From contig NC_088915.1 of assembly GCF_963576675.1 (NCBI RefSeq), positions 90,095,501 to 90,159,500 on the forward strand: a stretch of 64,000 nt of DNA. Direction: 5' to 3'. The notes below the pieces were generated by a model, which saw only the letters and a list, made by a program, of their open reading frames with translations, did no database searches and was not told where the DNA came from. Positions 12,443 to 24,199 of this stretch are shown here, in pieces. A program made the translations under genes and the position numbers. The DNA comes from Euphorbia lathyris (taxonomy: Eukaryota; Streptophyta; Magnoliopsida; Malpighiales; Euphorbiaceae). Each line of letters begins with the position of its first letter. The stretch's first letter is position 1.

Positions 12443-12451
12443 GGAGGGAGA
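12358..12451. repeat. Compound microsatellite (AAAT)n(AT)n(AG)n
   Basis: Four AAAT units run into about 28 AT dinucleotides, then short AG and GGGAG runs. A simple sequence repeat inside the decayed Athila interior, probably length-variable. Confidence 0.95.
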
Positions 12452-13128
12452 GGAAAGGATAAAAGACGCGCTTATATTTTAGTTGCTTCCTGAATACTTT
12501 TGAATCACAAAAACAACCTTGAGCTTAAACTTTCTTATACATAGCGGAAAAACGTGACCCTTTTGGATTCTGACTTGCTTGAGGACAAGCAAGATTTAAG
12601 TGTGGGGAGGTGGTTGATAGCTCCCTAATTTAGTGTACTTTTGCAAAAATCTTAACTATTTGAGTCATTAACTTTTTGCCTATAAATTCCCTTTTCCTAC
12701 CCCAACCTTTAGCCCATGTTACAACCCTTTAAAGACCTATAATCTTGTTTAATTTTAACGCATTAATTTTGACTGGATGGATGATGGAATCCCAACGTGA
12801 CCACTTTCTGCAATAAAATGTAGAGCGTTTACAAAAACAAAAAAATTTACACCCAAACACTTGAGCGTTAGAGTGACCACGTGTGAGCTATCAATTTTAG
12901 TTCTTTTCTTTCGTTTTCATGAAGTGTTGATCGATAAAACCAAATTAATCAGTTTTGGAGACTCGTCTGAGGTTCATTATGTTTTTAATTGCAAAATGAG
13001 TAGTCTGAACTGTTGTGGATAATAAAGTGCAGTAGATTCTTGTTTTTGTACGGGAGCTATTTGTTGATTTTTCTCTATTTTGGATTATGTCTTGCTTGAG
13101 GACAAGCAAGATCCAAGTGTGGGGATGT

Positions 13129-14737
13129 TGATAGCTCCCATTTGTATAGGGGTTTTAGGATCATTTTAGCTCGTTTTTGCTTTATTTCCTTTTAATTTTA
13201 GTATCGTTTTTTTACCTTTTAGTTAAAATTAGTAATTTCTGGTATTTATGGCATTTTCTGTGTTTTCATGTGTTTTTAGGCCTATTTGAGAATTTTCGAA
13301 CCAGATCCAAGCATATTGGAGCATTTTCGGATTATTCAGGGACCGTCAGAGCACTTTTGGGATTCATCAGGGATCATTAGAGCACTTTTCGGAAGCTCAG
13401 GGAACTAAACAGATAAAAGCCGAAGCAAAATCGCCCCAATTAGGACCTGTCTCGTCGAGACAGGCCCTCGTCTCATCGAGACATGCCTTGTCTCGACGAG
13501 ACGAGGCAGGGGAAGGTGCACCAGCGCCTTCCCCTTTGCTGGAATGGTCAGGATTTGGGCCTGAAGCCCATTAAAACACTTTCCAATAGCCCATTTTTAC
13601 CCTTGATGCATTAGGGTTTCCTCCCTAACTCTATAAATTGGGAGCTAATCCTAATCTTTGGGGGGGCATTCATTCAATAATTCAGAGAGCCGCTAGGGTT
13701 CCTCTTTCACAATGTAGATTATATTGTAGTTTAGTTTTATTTTCCTGCTTTCTAGATTAGGTTTATTTTCAGTTTTTATTTCTTTCAAGAACGATTGATG
13801 GGAGAAGCGCTTGATCTTCTATTTCTGTAATTGGAATCGACAAACGGGTTCTAGATTTATTCTCTCTTATCCTTTTATCTTTTACTTTTATATTGAATTG
13901 AAGATGTTTTCCATTATTCCTATTTTCCTATTGCTATGATTAGTTTGTCTATGAACTGATCCCCATCCAATCTAAGATGGGGATGAAATTGATTGTATGA
14001 ATATGTATGATTAGAGATTTGGGCCTTTGATTGATCAGTTTATGTATGCTTAATGCCTAGAAATTGTCAGGAATAGGATTATTACAAGAATGAGAATCGA
14101 TGATGATCAACTAGCCTGTTTAATGTAAATAATGTACCTAATGCCTATAAACTTGACAAAGATAGGATTATAGATAGATAAGAACCTGACCATGGAATTA
14201 TCTATGCTGAATCTGTGTAAATCTGACCTCGCTAGAGATCACTAGGAGTGCGGCTTCGTGGCTGGGCTACGGCTTTAGCCTTAGTTGCCAAAGAACCTAA
14301 TGCTTTGCATGACCTAGAGTATATGCCTAATCAAGCCGTCACCCGAATGCATGTGAATAGGTTAGATGGATCTTGATCATATTTGTCTTTCTTATTAGGG
14401 CAATTACCGTCAATCACTGGTAAAACATAAATCTGAACTCCCTAAACCCATACATAAGATTTAATCAAAGGATTCCTCAGCCTAGATTGTGCCATCCATT
14501 AATTCACCTTCTACCTTGTCAATTGTTCACTTTATTTTGTTATGTTATTGCTTTCAATTCGTTTAGTTAATTATCAAAAACCCAAACATTTATCCAACCT
14601 CTAAATAATTAGATCACTCTAGGTAGATGTACTAATTATAACAAATAGTCTTTGTGGTTCGATCTCGTGCTTAGCACAATATTACTTGTTGCGATATGAT
14701 ACACTTGTCCTATTAAATGCTATATATTTTACGAGTA
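13129..14737 (+). repeat. 3' LTR of the Athila-like element (1609 bp)
   Basis: Starts TGATAGCTCCC after a polypurine region and ends ACGAGTA where the 5' copy has ACGAGCA. A TATA box (CTCTATAAATTGGG near 13629) lies mid-LTR. A cluster of TCTCGTCGAGA-type palindromes (13446-13507) and a GGGGAAGG/CCTTCCCC stem (13509-13534) lie upstream of it. Confidence 0.82.
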
Positions 14738-14965
14738 GCACAGACCCATTCAACTGGTTCAATAGTGAACTTGCCATGTTCTTACCTTATTATATATGTT
14801 TTGGGTCCATGTTATTGACTCGTTAAGAATTAGAATCAATCGGTGAATCAATATTAAATCGGTGAACCGGGATAACCCTAGACCACTATTTGAGGTAAAC
14901 ATAAACACACTTTGTGCTTACCATACGGTTGCATCTTTGCTCACATTTCATCGTTCATTGTTTAA
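14738..14965. other. Short spacer between the Athila relic and the PMD element
   Basis: Non-coding; 14958-14965 (TTGTTTAA) is the left TSD of the next element. Confidence 0.6.
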
Positions 14966-15234
14966 GTGAATTACTATACCTAGCCACTTATTCCTACCTC
15001 TAGCCTCGGGAATAGACCGAACTACCCTTTGCCCAAAATTTGAAAAAACACAAAACCTCTCAAACACCCTATAGACTCTTCGATCAAATCCGGACTAATT
15101 TGTGAACCAAAACATGGATCGTGACAAAGGCGATAAAGGGAAAGCGAAAATGGTAAGATTTACGTTTTTTTTGTTGATTTACGCTTCGTTTTTTAATCTG
15201 CAGGAGATTTTTGAAAAACGCCGAAATCGCAGTC

Positions 15235-15387
15235 GGGCGTATGAACATCACGCCCGACCTGTGGTTCCGGCGTATCAACATCACGCCCAACCTATGGTAT
15301 GGGTGTGATAGCCTCATGCCCGCACTATAGGTCGGGCGTGATGTTCAAACGCTCGAACCATAGGTCGGGCGTGATGTTCATACGCCC
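15235..15387. repeat. Left hairpin cluster in PMD intron 1
   Basis: Two 33-bp arms (15235-15267 and 15355-15387) are inverted copies with one mismatch, built from GGGCGTGATGTTCATACGCC-type units. A shorter inner pair lies between them. It is GC-rich in an AT-rich surrounding, and about 270 bp from the left end of the element. Confidence 0.9.
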
Positions 15388-15962
15388 AAGTGGTGTTTGA
15401 ATTTTTTTTAAAAAAATTATAATTACATTTTAATTAAATTGTTAAATGTTTAGAGTAATTTGATTATAATTTATATGTTAAATTTTTAGATTAATTTGAT
15501 TATAATTTATATGTTAAATTTTTAGATAATTTAATATAATTTTGTAGACGGAGCGGCCTACTATCGCGGGGAAATCCGTCCCGTCACCAGCTCGTCGTCT
15601 AGATATGGACGAGGAGGAGGATACACCACGACATACGAGACAGCATGGTATTGATGTATCAGGTCGTAGGCAGAGAGGGGCTACGACGCAGCAGGTGCGG
15701 AGGGGTTCGATTGAGCAGGCTGTGTTGGATCAGCCCGAGATTGGGGGAGCGGAGGTGGATTCTTCTGATGGCCGAGATCCTGGTCTTGACCTTATCGATG
15801 ATTATTTTCAGGAGCTAGCCGAGGCATTGCGACGACCGGTATCTGGTGGTGATGGTGAGGGTGAGGGTGGCGATGAGCAGCCAACCCAGGGCAGACGGCA
15901 TAGAGGTCGTCGCTTTGCGAGTACAAGTATTTTTAATTTGAGGCCTAGTATTTTAAATTGTA

Positions 15963-16170
15963 GTATAGTATAATATTTTAGTATAATTAGTATAGTTTTA
16001 ATATAGTTTTAGTATAATTTTAGTATAGTTGTAGTATAGTATTAGTATTTTAGTATAATTTTATAATTTTAGTATAGTTTTAGTCTAGTTTTAGTATAGT
16101 TTTAGTATAGTAGTATAGTTTTAGTATAGTTTAGTATTTTTGTATAATTTTATAATTTTTGTATAATTTT
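15963..16170. repeat. AT-rich tandem repeat in PMD intron 2
   Basis: Degenerate units close to TTTTAGTATAG fill most of this intron. No other function is suggested. Confidence 0.85.
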
Positions 16171-16927
16171 AAATTTCAGGGACCAGCAAACGTCCCAAGG
16201 CTAGTGAGGACCGGAGCTGGATTGTTTCTAGACCGGTGGATGGTTGCCCCATTGATGGTTCCGTGATTCCTAGTTTTCTAGGATATGTTGTCTCATGGAT
16301 GCTGGGAGGGGAGCTTCGATCGTTTCTGACATGCTACAACAGATCATTAGCATGTCAGAATTTGGGGGTGTGGTTATCTGGTGCATCACCTGAGGTAAGA
16401 ATAATTTAGTTTGTCAAATTATTTTAATTATTATTTTTAACCCTAAACGCATAATTTTTTTTATTAATTGTATACGTGTCATTTTACAACTGCGGGATAT
16501 GGTCGAGAAGACTGGGTTGTCGCACCTCCCATCGACCATGTTTAGGAACCTCGACACTACTATTAACTGCGTTCATAGAGCGGTGGCAGCCCGATACGAA
16601 CTCCTTCCACATGCCGTTCGGGGAGATGACTATTCTACTGCATGATGTATGGCAGATTCTGCGTATCCCGATCGACGGTGCGATGGTGTCCAAGTCTCCC
16701 AGTACTGAGCGGCTGCATGCCATGTGCATGATGATATTCGGGGTCACTCAGGAGGACCTGCTATCGCCAACCCGACATTACAGGAGTAGTGGAGGTGTAT
16801 TTGTTGATGTTGTACAGAGACTTACCAGTGAGGGTAGGGATGATGCTACTCGGGCCACGACGTGGATGTGGCTTATGCTCGGATCCACCTTGTTTGTTGA
16901 CAAGAGTGGCGATAGGATTAGGCCGGC

Positions 16928-18199
16928 TGATGGGTGTCGAATCCACCAAAGATAATTATAACTTCACTTAGCCGAAAAAAGATTGTAAAAGAGCAAGTAA
17001 AGGTCGTACCCAAAGGATTAATACTGATCTAATCACAAATATAACCAAGCAATTAACAAAAAGTAAATAGGGGGGGATTGAAATTGTTGATTAATGAATA
17101 AATAAATTTGCAAAATTGAAATGAAATTAAATTGGTGATTCTTATATGATGGAATTTCGATCAAGGGAAATTCTCAGGCTGAACAATTATTTCCTTATTG
17201 ATCATTGAAGTGAGATAACATCATAATTAACATGATCTGGATTGTTTATAGTCGTTCCTTATTCATTCTCGACCTAATCCTTCCTTAATTGTAAAGCAAA
17301 TCCTAGAGCACCTAAAGATAAGCCCCTATTCGGCCAGACAGTTCTAGCTTAGCGCTTAGAATTTAATCTGTCGAAAGCATTAGGGATTAGAAGGACCCAA
17401 TCTAAGTTAACCGAATTCTTAGCGATTCCGATTTAAACCAAATCACATGTTTATGCGCTTGAACATAGTTAGGATTTCAGATGATTACAAATCCTATAGC
17501 CTAACGTTGTTTCAATGAATGAAAAAGCCGAAGCCCGACCGAACTGTAACCTAAACTTTCATTGAAGGTCTGATTTCATAGATCGATAAATATGTAAACA
17601 GATCACATAAAATTAGATTACTGAAATTAAGAACAATCTCACAATTGGAAATAATGCTAGCCTTTGATTAATCCCTTAATCTATAAAGTGTTTAGCTACA
17701 CATAGTCATGAATTCGACTATGATAACCATTAAAGATAAAAATAAATAAAGCTAACTAAGAACCCAAAAAGAGAAAAAAACCTCAGAGAAGAAGTTTTGT
17801 TCTGCATCTATTTATAGAGAAAACCTCATCCTAAAAGTTAGGTAACCAAATAATATCTATCTAAATCAGCAACCTCTTTTACAAATTTCAAATCCCTGAT
17901 TTTCTGCCTTCTTTTTCGAGTTGGAAAAGGTCCTGGTCAATTTGAACATCAGCAGATTCGGAAGTCCTTAGTTTTGGGCAAGACTAACTCCATTTTCGCT
18001 TCAGCTCCTTTAATTCAGCACCAAATTCCTTTCTGGTCCAAAGTTTCTTCAATTAAGTCCAATTCTGCTCCTTTTAATCATTTGAGTCCCGTGGAGGCAA
18101 ATCAAACCAAAACAAGCAATAATACCCAAAATAACATCAAATTAATTAAATAACCTAGCACTAAAGTGGACATTTGAACGTTGAATTGGAGACTTATCA
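16928..18199 (-). repeat. 3' LTR of the Athila element
   Basis: Plus strand begins TGATGGGTGTCG and ends GGAGACTTATCA; nearly identical to 22929-24199. On its inner side lies the reversed 'GACAAGCATTGGGTAAGTGTGGGG' type polypurine region typical of Athila. Confidence 0.93.
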
Positions 18200-20247
18200 A
18201 ATACCCCACACTTACCCAATGCTTGTCCCCAAGCATATCAGATCATGTCATCATCTCTTTACTCTTATGATTTCATGTTTACCAACCTTTCTCGACCCCC
18301 CTCATAATGTAAAGATTATCAGCCATCAATTCTCAAAGCCAAGATATTATTCATATTTAAACACACAATGTAACTACTTGAAGAATCTCAGCAATTGAGC
18401 TTTTGACCATGTACATAAGGTATGAATTAAAATCAACAACACCCTCACGGAAATCACTCATTACACTCAAGTGTTTAGGCTATGATTAATTTTCAAGAAA
18501 TCGCTCAATTCACAACCTAGAATGCAATTACCATAGGCTTGCCAATATATCAAATCTCCACCACTTAGTCTGAATTCAAGTCAATAAATCAAAGGGACTT
18601 AAAACAGGGTGTAATGCAGGCTAGGGGTAAGGTTTGGAAAGGAAATGAGAGAGAAGCGTGATTGATGAGAATGGAAATGGCCATAATAAAAATCAAACAG
18701 ACTTATAAACAATGCTCATGAAACATTGAGCAGAAAAAACTTCTTTTCTTTTCTACTTCTTTTTCCCTTTTTTTTTGTTTTCTTCTTTTTTGTTTTCTTT
18801 CTTTTTCATTATTTTTTCCTTGCACTAAAATTGCTATTAACAAAGAGTAGTTACTGTTTTGTAATCTAATATCCATTGAGACACCTTTGGAAGTACAACC
18901 ACATATAACTAAAGGACTTATGCTAAATCCTCATATTTTGATGAACTTGTGGTCAATTTGAATATGGAAATTGCTCAAAGCAACAACTAAACATAGAAAT
19001 AAATGAAAGAATGTACAAACTCTGATGGCTAGAACGTCCCTGGCCAAGGAACTCGAACAAAGGTGTGTCAAGAATGGGAAAAGGTTCAAATGTGGCTAAC
19101 TAAGGGCTGGTACTGTTATTTTTGTTAGTCTTGAGCAAGACTAAGGGTTCGAATTTTATTTAAAATGGCTAAGAAAAGAAACCTACTGCCCTTATCATTT
19201 TTAATACTCGAATACATCAGTGTGGTCTCGAAATGCATAACATGGCAAGTTCTAGAATTCCAAACTAGAATTGGATAACACTCGGAAAGAATAGAACAAA
19301 GTGTAATGTTTTTGTTCTTGCATTTAGGCTCAAAAACTTTCCAAAAATTAGGGTCAAATTGGTGTTGCTTCATCGAAAACGTCTGTCATGTAATGGGAGA
19401 TTAGTCAAGTGATTCATATACATGCTCAAGACAATTGTGCAATCCCGGCCTTTTGAAATCGACAGCTTTATTCAAAACAAAACTTAGGGGTTTCAATACT
19501 GAGTTGGCAACCTATTTTCAACCAAGTGCAAAACAGAGAGCTAGCATTGTTATTTTTAGGGACAAAACAAAGGGTGGACACCCCACACTATTGTAACTTA
19601 TTCACAATCAGAAATTGGTGTGCACCTCACACTTAGTCAAAAATCAGTTCCAACCCCAAATTTACATCAAAAAAATAAAAATTTACAGCAGCACATGTAA
19701 ACCAGAGCAGAGCTCCCATCACACCAATCAGCACCAAACATATATATTAACATCCTATACTACTCAAGTCTCCTCCCCCACTTATAACATGCATCGTCTC
19801 GATGTAAAAAGAGAAACCATTAAGGATCTAAGGTCAGCAGTAGAATAAAAGAAAAGAGTAAGAGTTACTGCCCCATGGAGGATGGTGGCCAGAAGCTGCG
19901 GGTTGTGGTGAAGGGGTTTGACCTACCGTCGGGTAGGAATGAGAGGGGGAGTGGCGGCTTGAGGGATAGAATTAGGGACTTTTTTTTCTTTTATTCCTGT
20001 AAAATCAAAACCCAGAAATTTAAGTCATTTGGAGAAGATGATGGTAAAATTGGTTATTCCATATGAATTGAATAAATAAATAAATAAAAACAAAGACTGA
20101 ATATAAATGACAGATGCTGGTCCTAGGCAGGACCAACACTGCTGAATATAAATGACAGATGCTGGTCCTGGGCAGGATCAACACTGGGTTGCCTCCCATT
20201 AGCGCCGCTAGTTAGCGTCTTTGGCTAGACGGAATCGAGCTTCAAGG
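18200..20247 (-). other. 3' non-coding region of the Athila element
   Basis: No supported gene. Near the ORF end it has the Athila hallmark 'GGGAGGCAACCCAG' block (complement of about 20185-20200) and an imperfect duplication of about 50 bp (roughly 20096-20190), each copy containing ATATAAATGACAGATGCTGG. The palindrome TTAGTCTTGAGCAAGACTAA lies at 19125-19144. Confidence 0.7.
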
Positions 20248-22878
20248 CTAATCTCCAGGAACTTGTATCTCCATAACTTCACCACTTTCAATCGGGATAT
20301 TCTCATAAAATGGCGTGAGACGATGGCCATTTACTTTTTGCACTTTCCAGTTCGCCAAACACTGAATTTCCACTTTCTTAGTCTTCAATTTGTGAATCCT
20401 CAAACTCTCACAAGCTTCATTCTTTAGTTCCTCAAGTTCTTGTCCTTTCAAGTTCCTGAGTTTTCCTACTTCATTAATATTCATGTTACACTGCTCAACT
20501 GCCGGTGTTTCCTGCACATCTTCTCCAATCTCCACTTCTTTCTCCTCTATTTTGCTGCTCACATCTAAGCTTTCTTCAATTACTACTTGCATCCTGTCTT
20601 CCCTACATGCTTCAAAAACTTGATGAGTTATTGGTTCAATAACATCTATGCCACAAATAGAAGACACTTCATTAGGAATTTTCATGGCCTTATAAACATC
20701 AAATTGAACAATTTTACCATCAAACTTCATAGTCATTGTTCCTTTGTGAACATCGATTTTTGTCCGAGTAGTTGTTAGGAATGGTCTACCTAACAGGATT
20801 TTCGATGAATCTGAAGAGTGATCTTCATCTTCCATGTCTACGACATAGAAATCAGCTGGGAAAATTAAACCATTAACCTGCACAAGAACATCTTCCAACA
20901 AACCTTCGGGATAAACTATAGATCGGTTAGCGAGTTGGATTACTACTCCTGTTTCCTCTAAAGGACCGGCATTTAAAGATGAATAAATTGATTTAGGCAT
21001 GACATTAATTGATGCTCCTAGATCACACATTGCTCTCTTAATACTAGTACTCCCAATTTGACAAGAAATAGCAAACATACCTATATCCTTACATTTTTGG
21101 GGCATTTTCTTTTGGAGTACAGCAGACAGATTCTCACCCATGGTAATCTTTTCATACCCAATTTTTTTGATCTTGTTAGCACACAATTCTTTAAGGAATT
21201 TAGCATATCGAGGGATTTGTCTAATAACATTAAGCAATGGAATATTCACCTTAACCTTACGAAATACCTCAAAGATGTCTTTCTCTTCTTTTTCCTTCTT
21301 TAATTTGGCTAAACATTGAGGGAAAGGGACCTTAATTACAAAAGGCATGTCTTGCTCTTCGGATGACTTACCAGCTGAACCTTCTGTAGCTAAACCTTCC
21401 GTTTCTTTTTCGAATACCTCCTTTTTTCTTGCAGATTTCTCTGACATAGTCTGTTCTGATTCGGAAGTAGGCTTAGTCTTGGGCAAGACTAATTCTTTTC
21501 CGTTGCGAAGTGAGATTGCACTCACATTCTGTCTCGGATTCGCCTCAGTTTGTGAAGGTAACTTCCCCTGGGACTGTATTGCACTCAGAGTGGTCGCTAT
21601 CTGACTCATTTGCTTCTCTAAATTTTGGAAGTTGGCTTGAAAATTGGCATTGACCTTGCCTTGTTCTTCGTGGAATTTTAGCAGATTAGACATAACAAAT
21701 TGATCATTGGAATTTGACAGCATACCTGAATTTGGATCCATTTGAACATATCTATATTGTTGAGGTCTTTGTTGATATTGTTGGGGAATATTCGGTTGAA
21801 GCACATTATTTTGCTGCTTGTAGCTGAGGTATGGATCATACTTCTGTAGAGGTTGCCCTTGATATCCAAAGACGGCATTGATCTGCTCCGGTGTACCTTC
21901 GTGCAATGCGGGACATTCATCCGAGGCATGTCCGATAACTGAGCATATCCCGCATGTTTTCACTTGAGCTACCTTCCCTACAACCAAATTTTGTACAAGA
22001 GATGTCAAAGTATTTAATTTTTCTTCAATGGAAGAAGTACCTACCTCATACGCTTTTCGTGGAGCATCTTGTTGTTTCCCAAATTGTTGGGAAGTTGCTG
22101 CCATGCTTTGGATCAATTCTTTAGCAGCAGATGGCGTTTTATCAATGAGGCTTCCCCCACTTGAAACATCTACCATTTTTCTTTCCATTCCTAACATTCC
22201 CTCATAAAAATATTGAATAAGAGAATGTTCAGTTATCCCATGTTGGGGACAGCTTGCACATAGCCTTTTGAACCTCTCCCAATAGTCATGGAGTGTCTCA
22301 ATATCTTTTTTCCTTATTCCACTAATCTCCCTACGAATCATTGCTGCTCGAGAAGCTGAAAAATACTTTTCTAGGAATGCTTGTGCCATACCCATCCATG
22401 TTGTGATGGATCCAGAGGGTAGGTTGAGAAACCAGTCTTTAGCCGCATCCTGCAAAGAAAAGGGAAAAGCTCTTAATTTCACTTGTTCCTCGGTTATTCC
22501 TTGTGGACTCATACCTGAGCAGACCGCATGAAATTCTTTGAGATGATTATGTGGATTTTCGCTTTCCATTCCATGAAACTTAGGCAAATAATGAATCAGT
22601 CCAGATTTAAGTTCAAAAGGCGCATCTAGGATTGGGTATGTGACACATAAGGGCTGTTGATCAGCCTGAGGCGCATGAAGTTGTCTTAAGGTTCTGTTTG
22701 CCATCGTTTCTGCTTCATATGACTCACTTTCCTCACTGAAAATTTCCTCTTCTTCACTAGAACTGGAAGTTTCAGCACCTTGTAATTTCTGCAACCTCAC
22801 TTCTTTACGAAGTCTTCTTGCTGTTTTTTCTATTTCTGAATTAAAAAGAAGTTGCTCTGAAGTTTCAGACCTGGTCAT
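20248..22878 (-). CDS. Athila gag-protease fused to an integrase C-terminal tail (876 aa)
   Basis: Intact 876-codon ORF whose ATG lies 50 bases inside the 5' LTR. The N-terminal half is an Athila gag (capsid core about residues 80-260, with FPFSLQDAAKDWF), followed by a zinc knuckle CGICSVIGHASDEC (about residue 309). The spacer has the AISLRNGKEL motif. A retropepsin domain carries CDLGAS (about 616) and ILLGRPFL. Instead of RT, the frame continues from about residue 805 into the end of an integrase: an ELEELKNEACES helix and a KVNGHRLTPF tail. The domains between are missing, in frame. It should make capsid and protease; the junction is inferred from family motifs. Acid DLGAS instead of DTGAS or DSGAS is common in Athila. 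Confidence 0.9.
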   Translation of the reverse strand: MTRSETSEQLLFNSEIEKTARRLRKEVRLQKLQGAETSSSSEEEEIFSEESESYEAETMANRTLRQLHAPQADQQPLCVTYPILDAPFELKSGLIHYLPKFHGMESENPHNHLKEFHAVCSGMSPQGITEEQVKLRAFPFSLQDAAKDWFLNLPSGSITTWMGMAQAFLEKYFSASRAAMIRREISGIRKKDIETLHDYWERFKRLCASCPQHGITEHSLIQYFYEGMLGMERKMVDVSSGGSLIDKTPSAAKELIQSMAATSQQFGKQQDAPRKAYEVGTSSIEEKLNTLTSLVQNLVVGKVAQVKTCGICSVIGHASDECPALHEGTPEQINAVFGYQGQPLQKYDPYLSYKQQNNVLQPNIPQQYQQRPQQYRYVQMDPNSGMLSNSNDQFVMSNLLKFHEEQGKVNANFQANFQNLEKQMSQIATTLSAIQSQGKLPSQTEANPRQNVSAISLRNGKELVLPKTKPTSESEQTMSEKSARKKEVFEKETEGLATEGSAGKSSEEQDMPFVIKVPFPQCLAKLKKEKEEKDIFEVFRKVKVNIPLLNVIRQIPRYAKFLKELCANKIKKIGYEKITMGENLSAVLQKKMPQKCKDIGMFAISCQIGSTSIKRAMCDLGASINVMPKSIYSSLNAGPLEETGVVIQLANRSIVYPEGLLEDVLVQVNGLIFPADFYVVDMEDEDHSSDSSKILLGRPFLTTTRTKIDVHKGTMTMKFDGKIVQFDVYKAMKIPNEVSSICGIDVIEPITHQVFEACREDRMQVVIEESLDVSSKIEEKEVEIGEDVQETPAVEQCNMNINEVGKLRNLKGQELEELKNEACESLRIHKLKTKKVEIQCLANWKVQKVNGHRLTPFYENIPIESGEVMEIQVPGD

Positions 22879-22905
22879 ATATGGAATTAAATCAAGTTAA
22901 ATTAA

Positions 22906-22923
22906 TCCCCGTCAACGGCACCA
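22906..22923 (-). promoter_or_regulatory. tRNA-Asp-type primer binding site
   Basis: The minus strand reads TGGTGCCGTTGACGGGGA, matching the complement of the plant tRNA-Asp 3' end at 16 of 18 positions; five bases separate it from the 5' LTR. Confidence 0.85.
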
Positions 22924-22928
22924 AAATT

Positions 22929-24199
22929 TGATGGGTGTCGAATCCACCAAAGATAATTATAACTTCACTTAGCCGAAAACAGATTGTAAAAGAGCAAGTA
23001 AAGGTCGTACCCAAAGGATTAATACTGATCTAATCACAAATATAACCAAGCAATTAACAAAAAGTAAATATGGGGGATTGAAATTGTTGATTAATTAATA
23101 AATAAATTTGCAAAATTGAAATGAAACTAAATTAGTGATTCTTATATGATGGAATTTCGATCAAGGAAAATTCTCAGGCTGAACAATTATTTCCTTATTG
23201 ATCATTGAAAGTGAGATAACATCATAATTAACATGATCTGGATTGTTTATAGTCGTTCCTTATTCATTCTCGACCTAATCCTTCCTTAATTGTAAAGAAA
23301 ATCCTAGAGCACCTAAAGGTAAGCCCCTATTCGGCCAGACAGTTCTAGCTTAGCGCTTAGAATTTAATCTGTCGAAAGCATTAGGGATTAGAAGGACCCA
23401 ATCTAAGTTAATCGAATTCTTAGCGATTCCGATTTAAACCAAATCACATGTTTATGCGCTTGAACATAGTTAGGATTTCAGATGATTACAAATCCTATAG
23501 CCTAACGTTGTTTCAATGAATGAAAAAGCCGAAGCCCGACCGAACTGTAACCTAAACTTTCATTGAAGGTCTGATTTCATAGATCGATAAATATGTAAAC
23601 AGATCACATAAAATTAGATTGCTGAAATTAAGAACAATCTCACAATTGGAAATAATGCTAGCATTTGATTAATCCCTTAATCGATAAAGTGTTTAGCTAC
23701 ACATAGTCATGAATTCGACTATGATAACCATTAAAGATAAAAATAAATAAAGCTAACTAAGAACCCAAAAAGAGAAAAAAACCTCAGAGAAGAAGTTTTG
23801 TTCTGCATCTATTTATAGAGAAAACCTCATCCTAAAAGTTAGGTAACAAATAATATCTATCTAAATCAGCAACCTCTTTTACAAATTTCAAATCCCTGAT
23901 TTTCTGCCTTCTTTTTCGAGTTGGAAAAGGTCCTGGTCAATTTGAACATCAGCAGATTCGGAAGTCCTTAGTCTTGGGCAAGACTAACTCCATTTTCCCT
24001 TCAGCTCCTTTAATTCAGCACCAAATTCCTTTCTGGTCCAAAGTTTCTTCATTTAAGTCCAATTATGCTCCTTTTAATCATTTGAGTCCTGTGGAGGCAA
24101 ATCAAACCAAAACAAGCAATAATACCCAAAATAACACCAAATTAATTAAATAACCTAGCACTAAAGTAGACATTTGAATGTTGAATTGGAGACTTATCA
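22929..24199 (-). repeat. 5' LTR of the Athila element (1271 bp)
   Basis: Same ends as the left LTR. It carries the palindrome TTAGTCTTGGGCAAGACTAA at 23968-23987; the 3' LTR copy (17968-17987) has one change. Confidence 0.93.

Larger units (their letters stand above)
10506..14737 (+). mobile_element. Decayed Athila-like Gypsy element, truncated at its 5' LTR
   Basis: A 548-bp 3' piece of a 5' LTR (10506-11053) is followed by a tRNA-Asp-type PBS, about 2 kb of internal remnant without a coding frame, the 'GAGGACAAGCAAGATCCAAGTGTGGGG' type polypurine region, and a 1609-bp 3' LTR (13129-14737). The two LTR pieces match closely over their shared 547 bases. A near copy of the polypurine region also lies at about 12578-12612, followed by TTGATAGCTCCC, so a partial LTR start or internal rearrangement is present. 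A possible start of gag lies at about 11328. Most of gag-pol is gone. Confidence 0.8.
16928..24199 (-). mobile_element. Non-autonomous Athila-type Gypsy element (7.3 kb)
   Basis: Complete element on the minus strand: 5' LTR 22929-24199, PBS 22906-22923, one ORF 22878-20248, a 2-kb 3' region, polypurine region about 18200-18245 and 3' LTR 16928-18199. A perfect 5-bp TSD CCGGC (16923-16927 and 24200-24204) flanks it. The LTRs differ by about 20 substitutions and 3 small indels in 1271 bp by eye (about 1.6 percent), so insertion was recent. RT, RNase H and the integrase core are absent, so movement would need proteins from a related full element. Confidence 0.93.
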
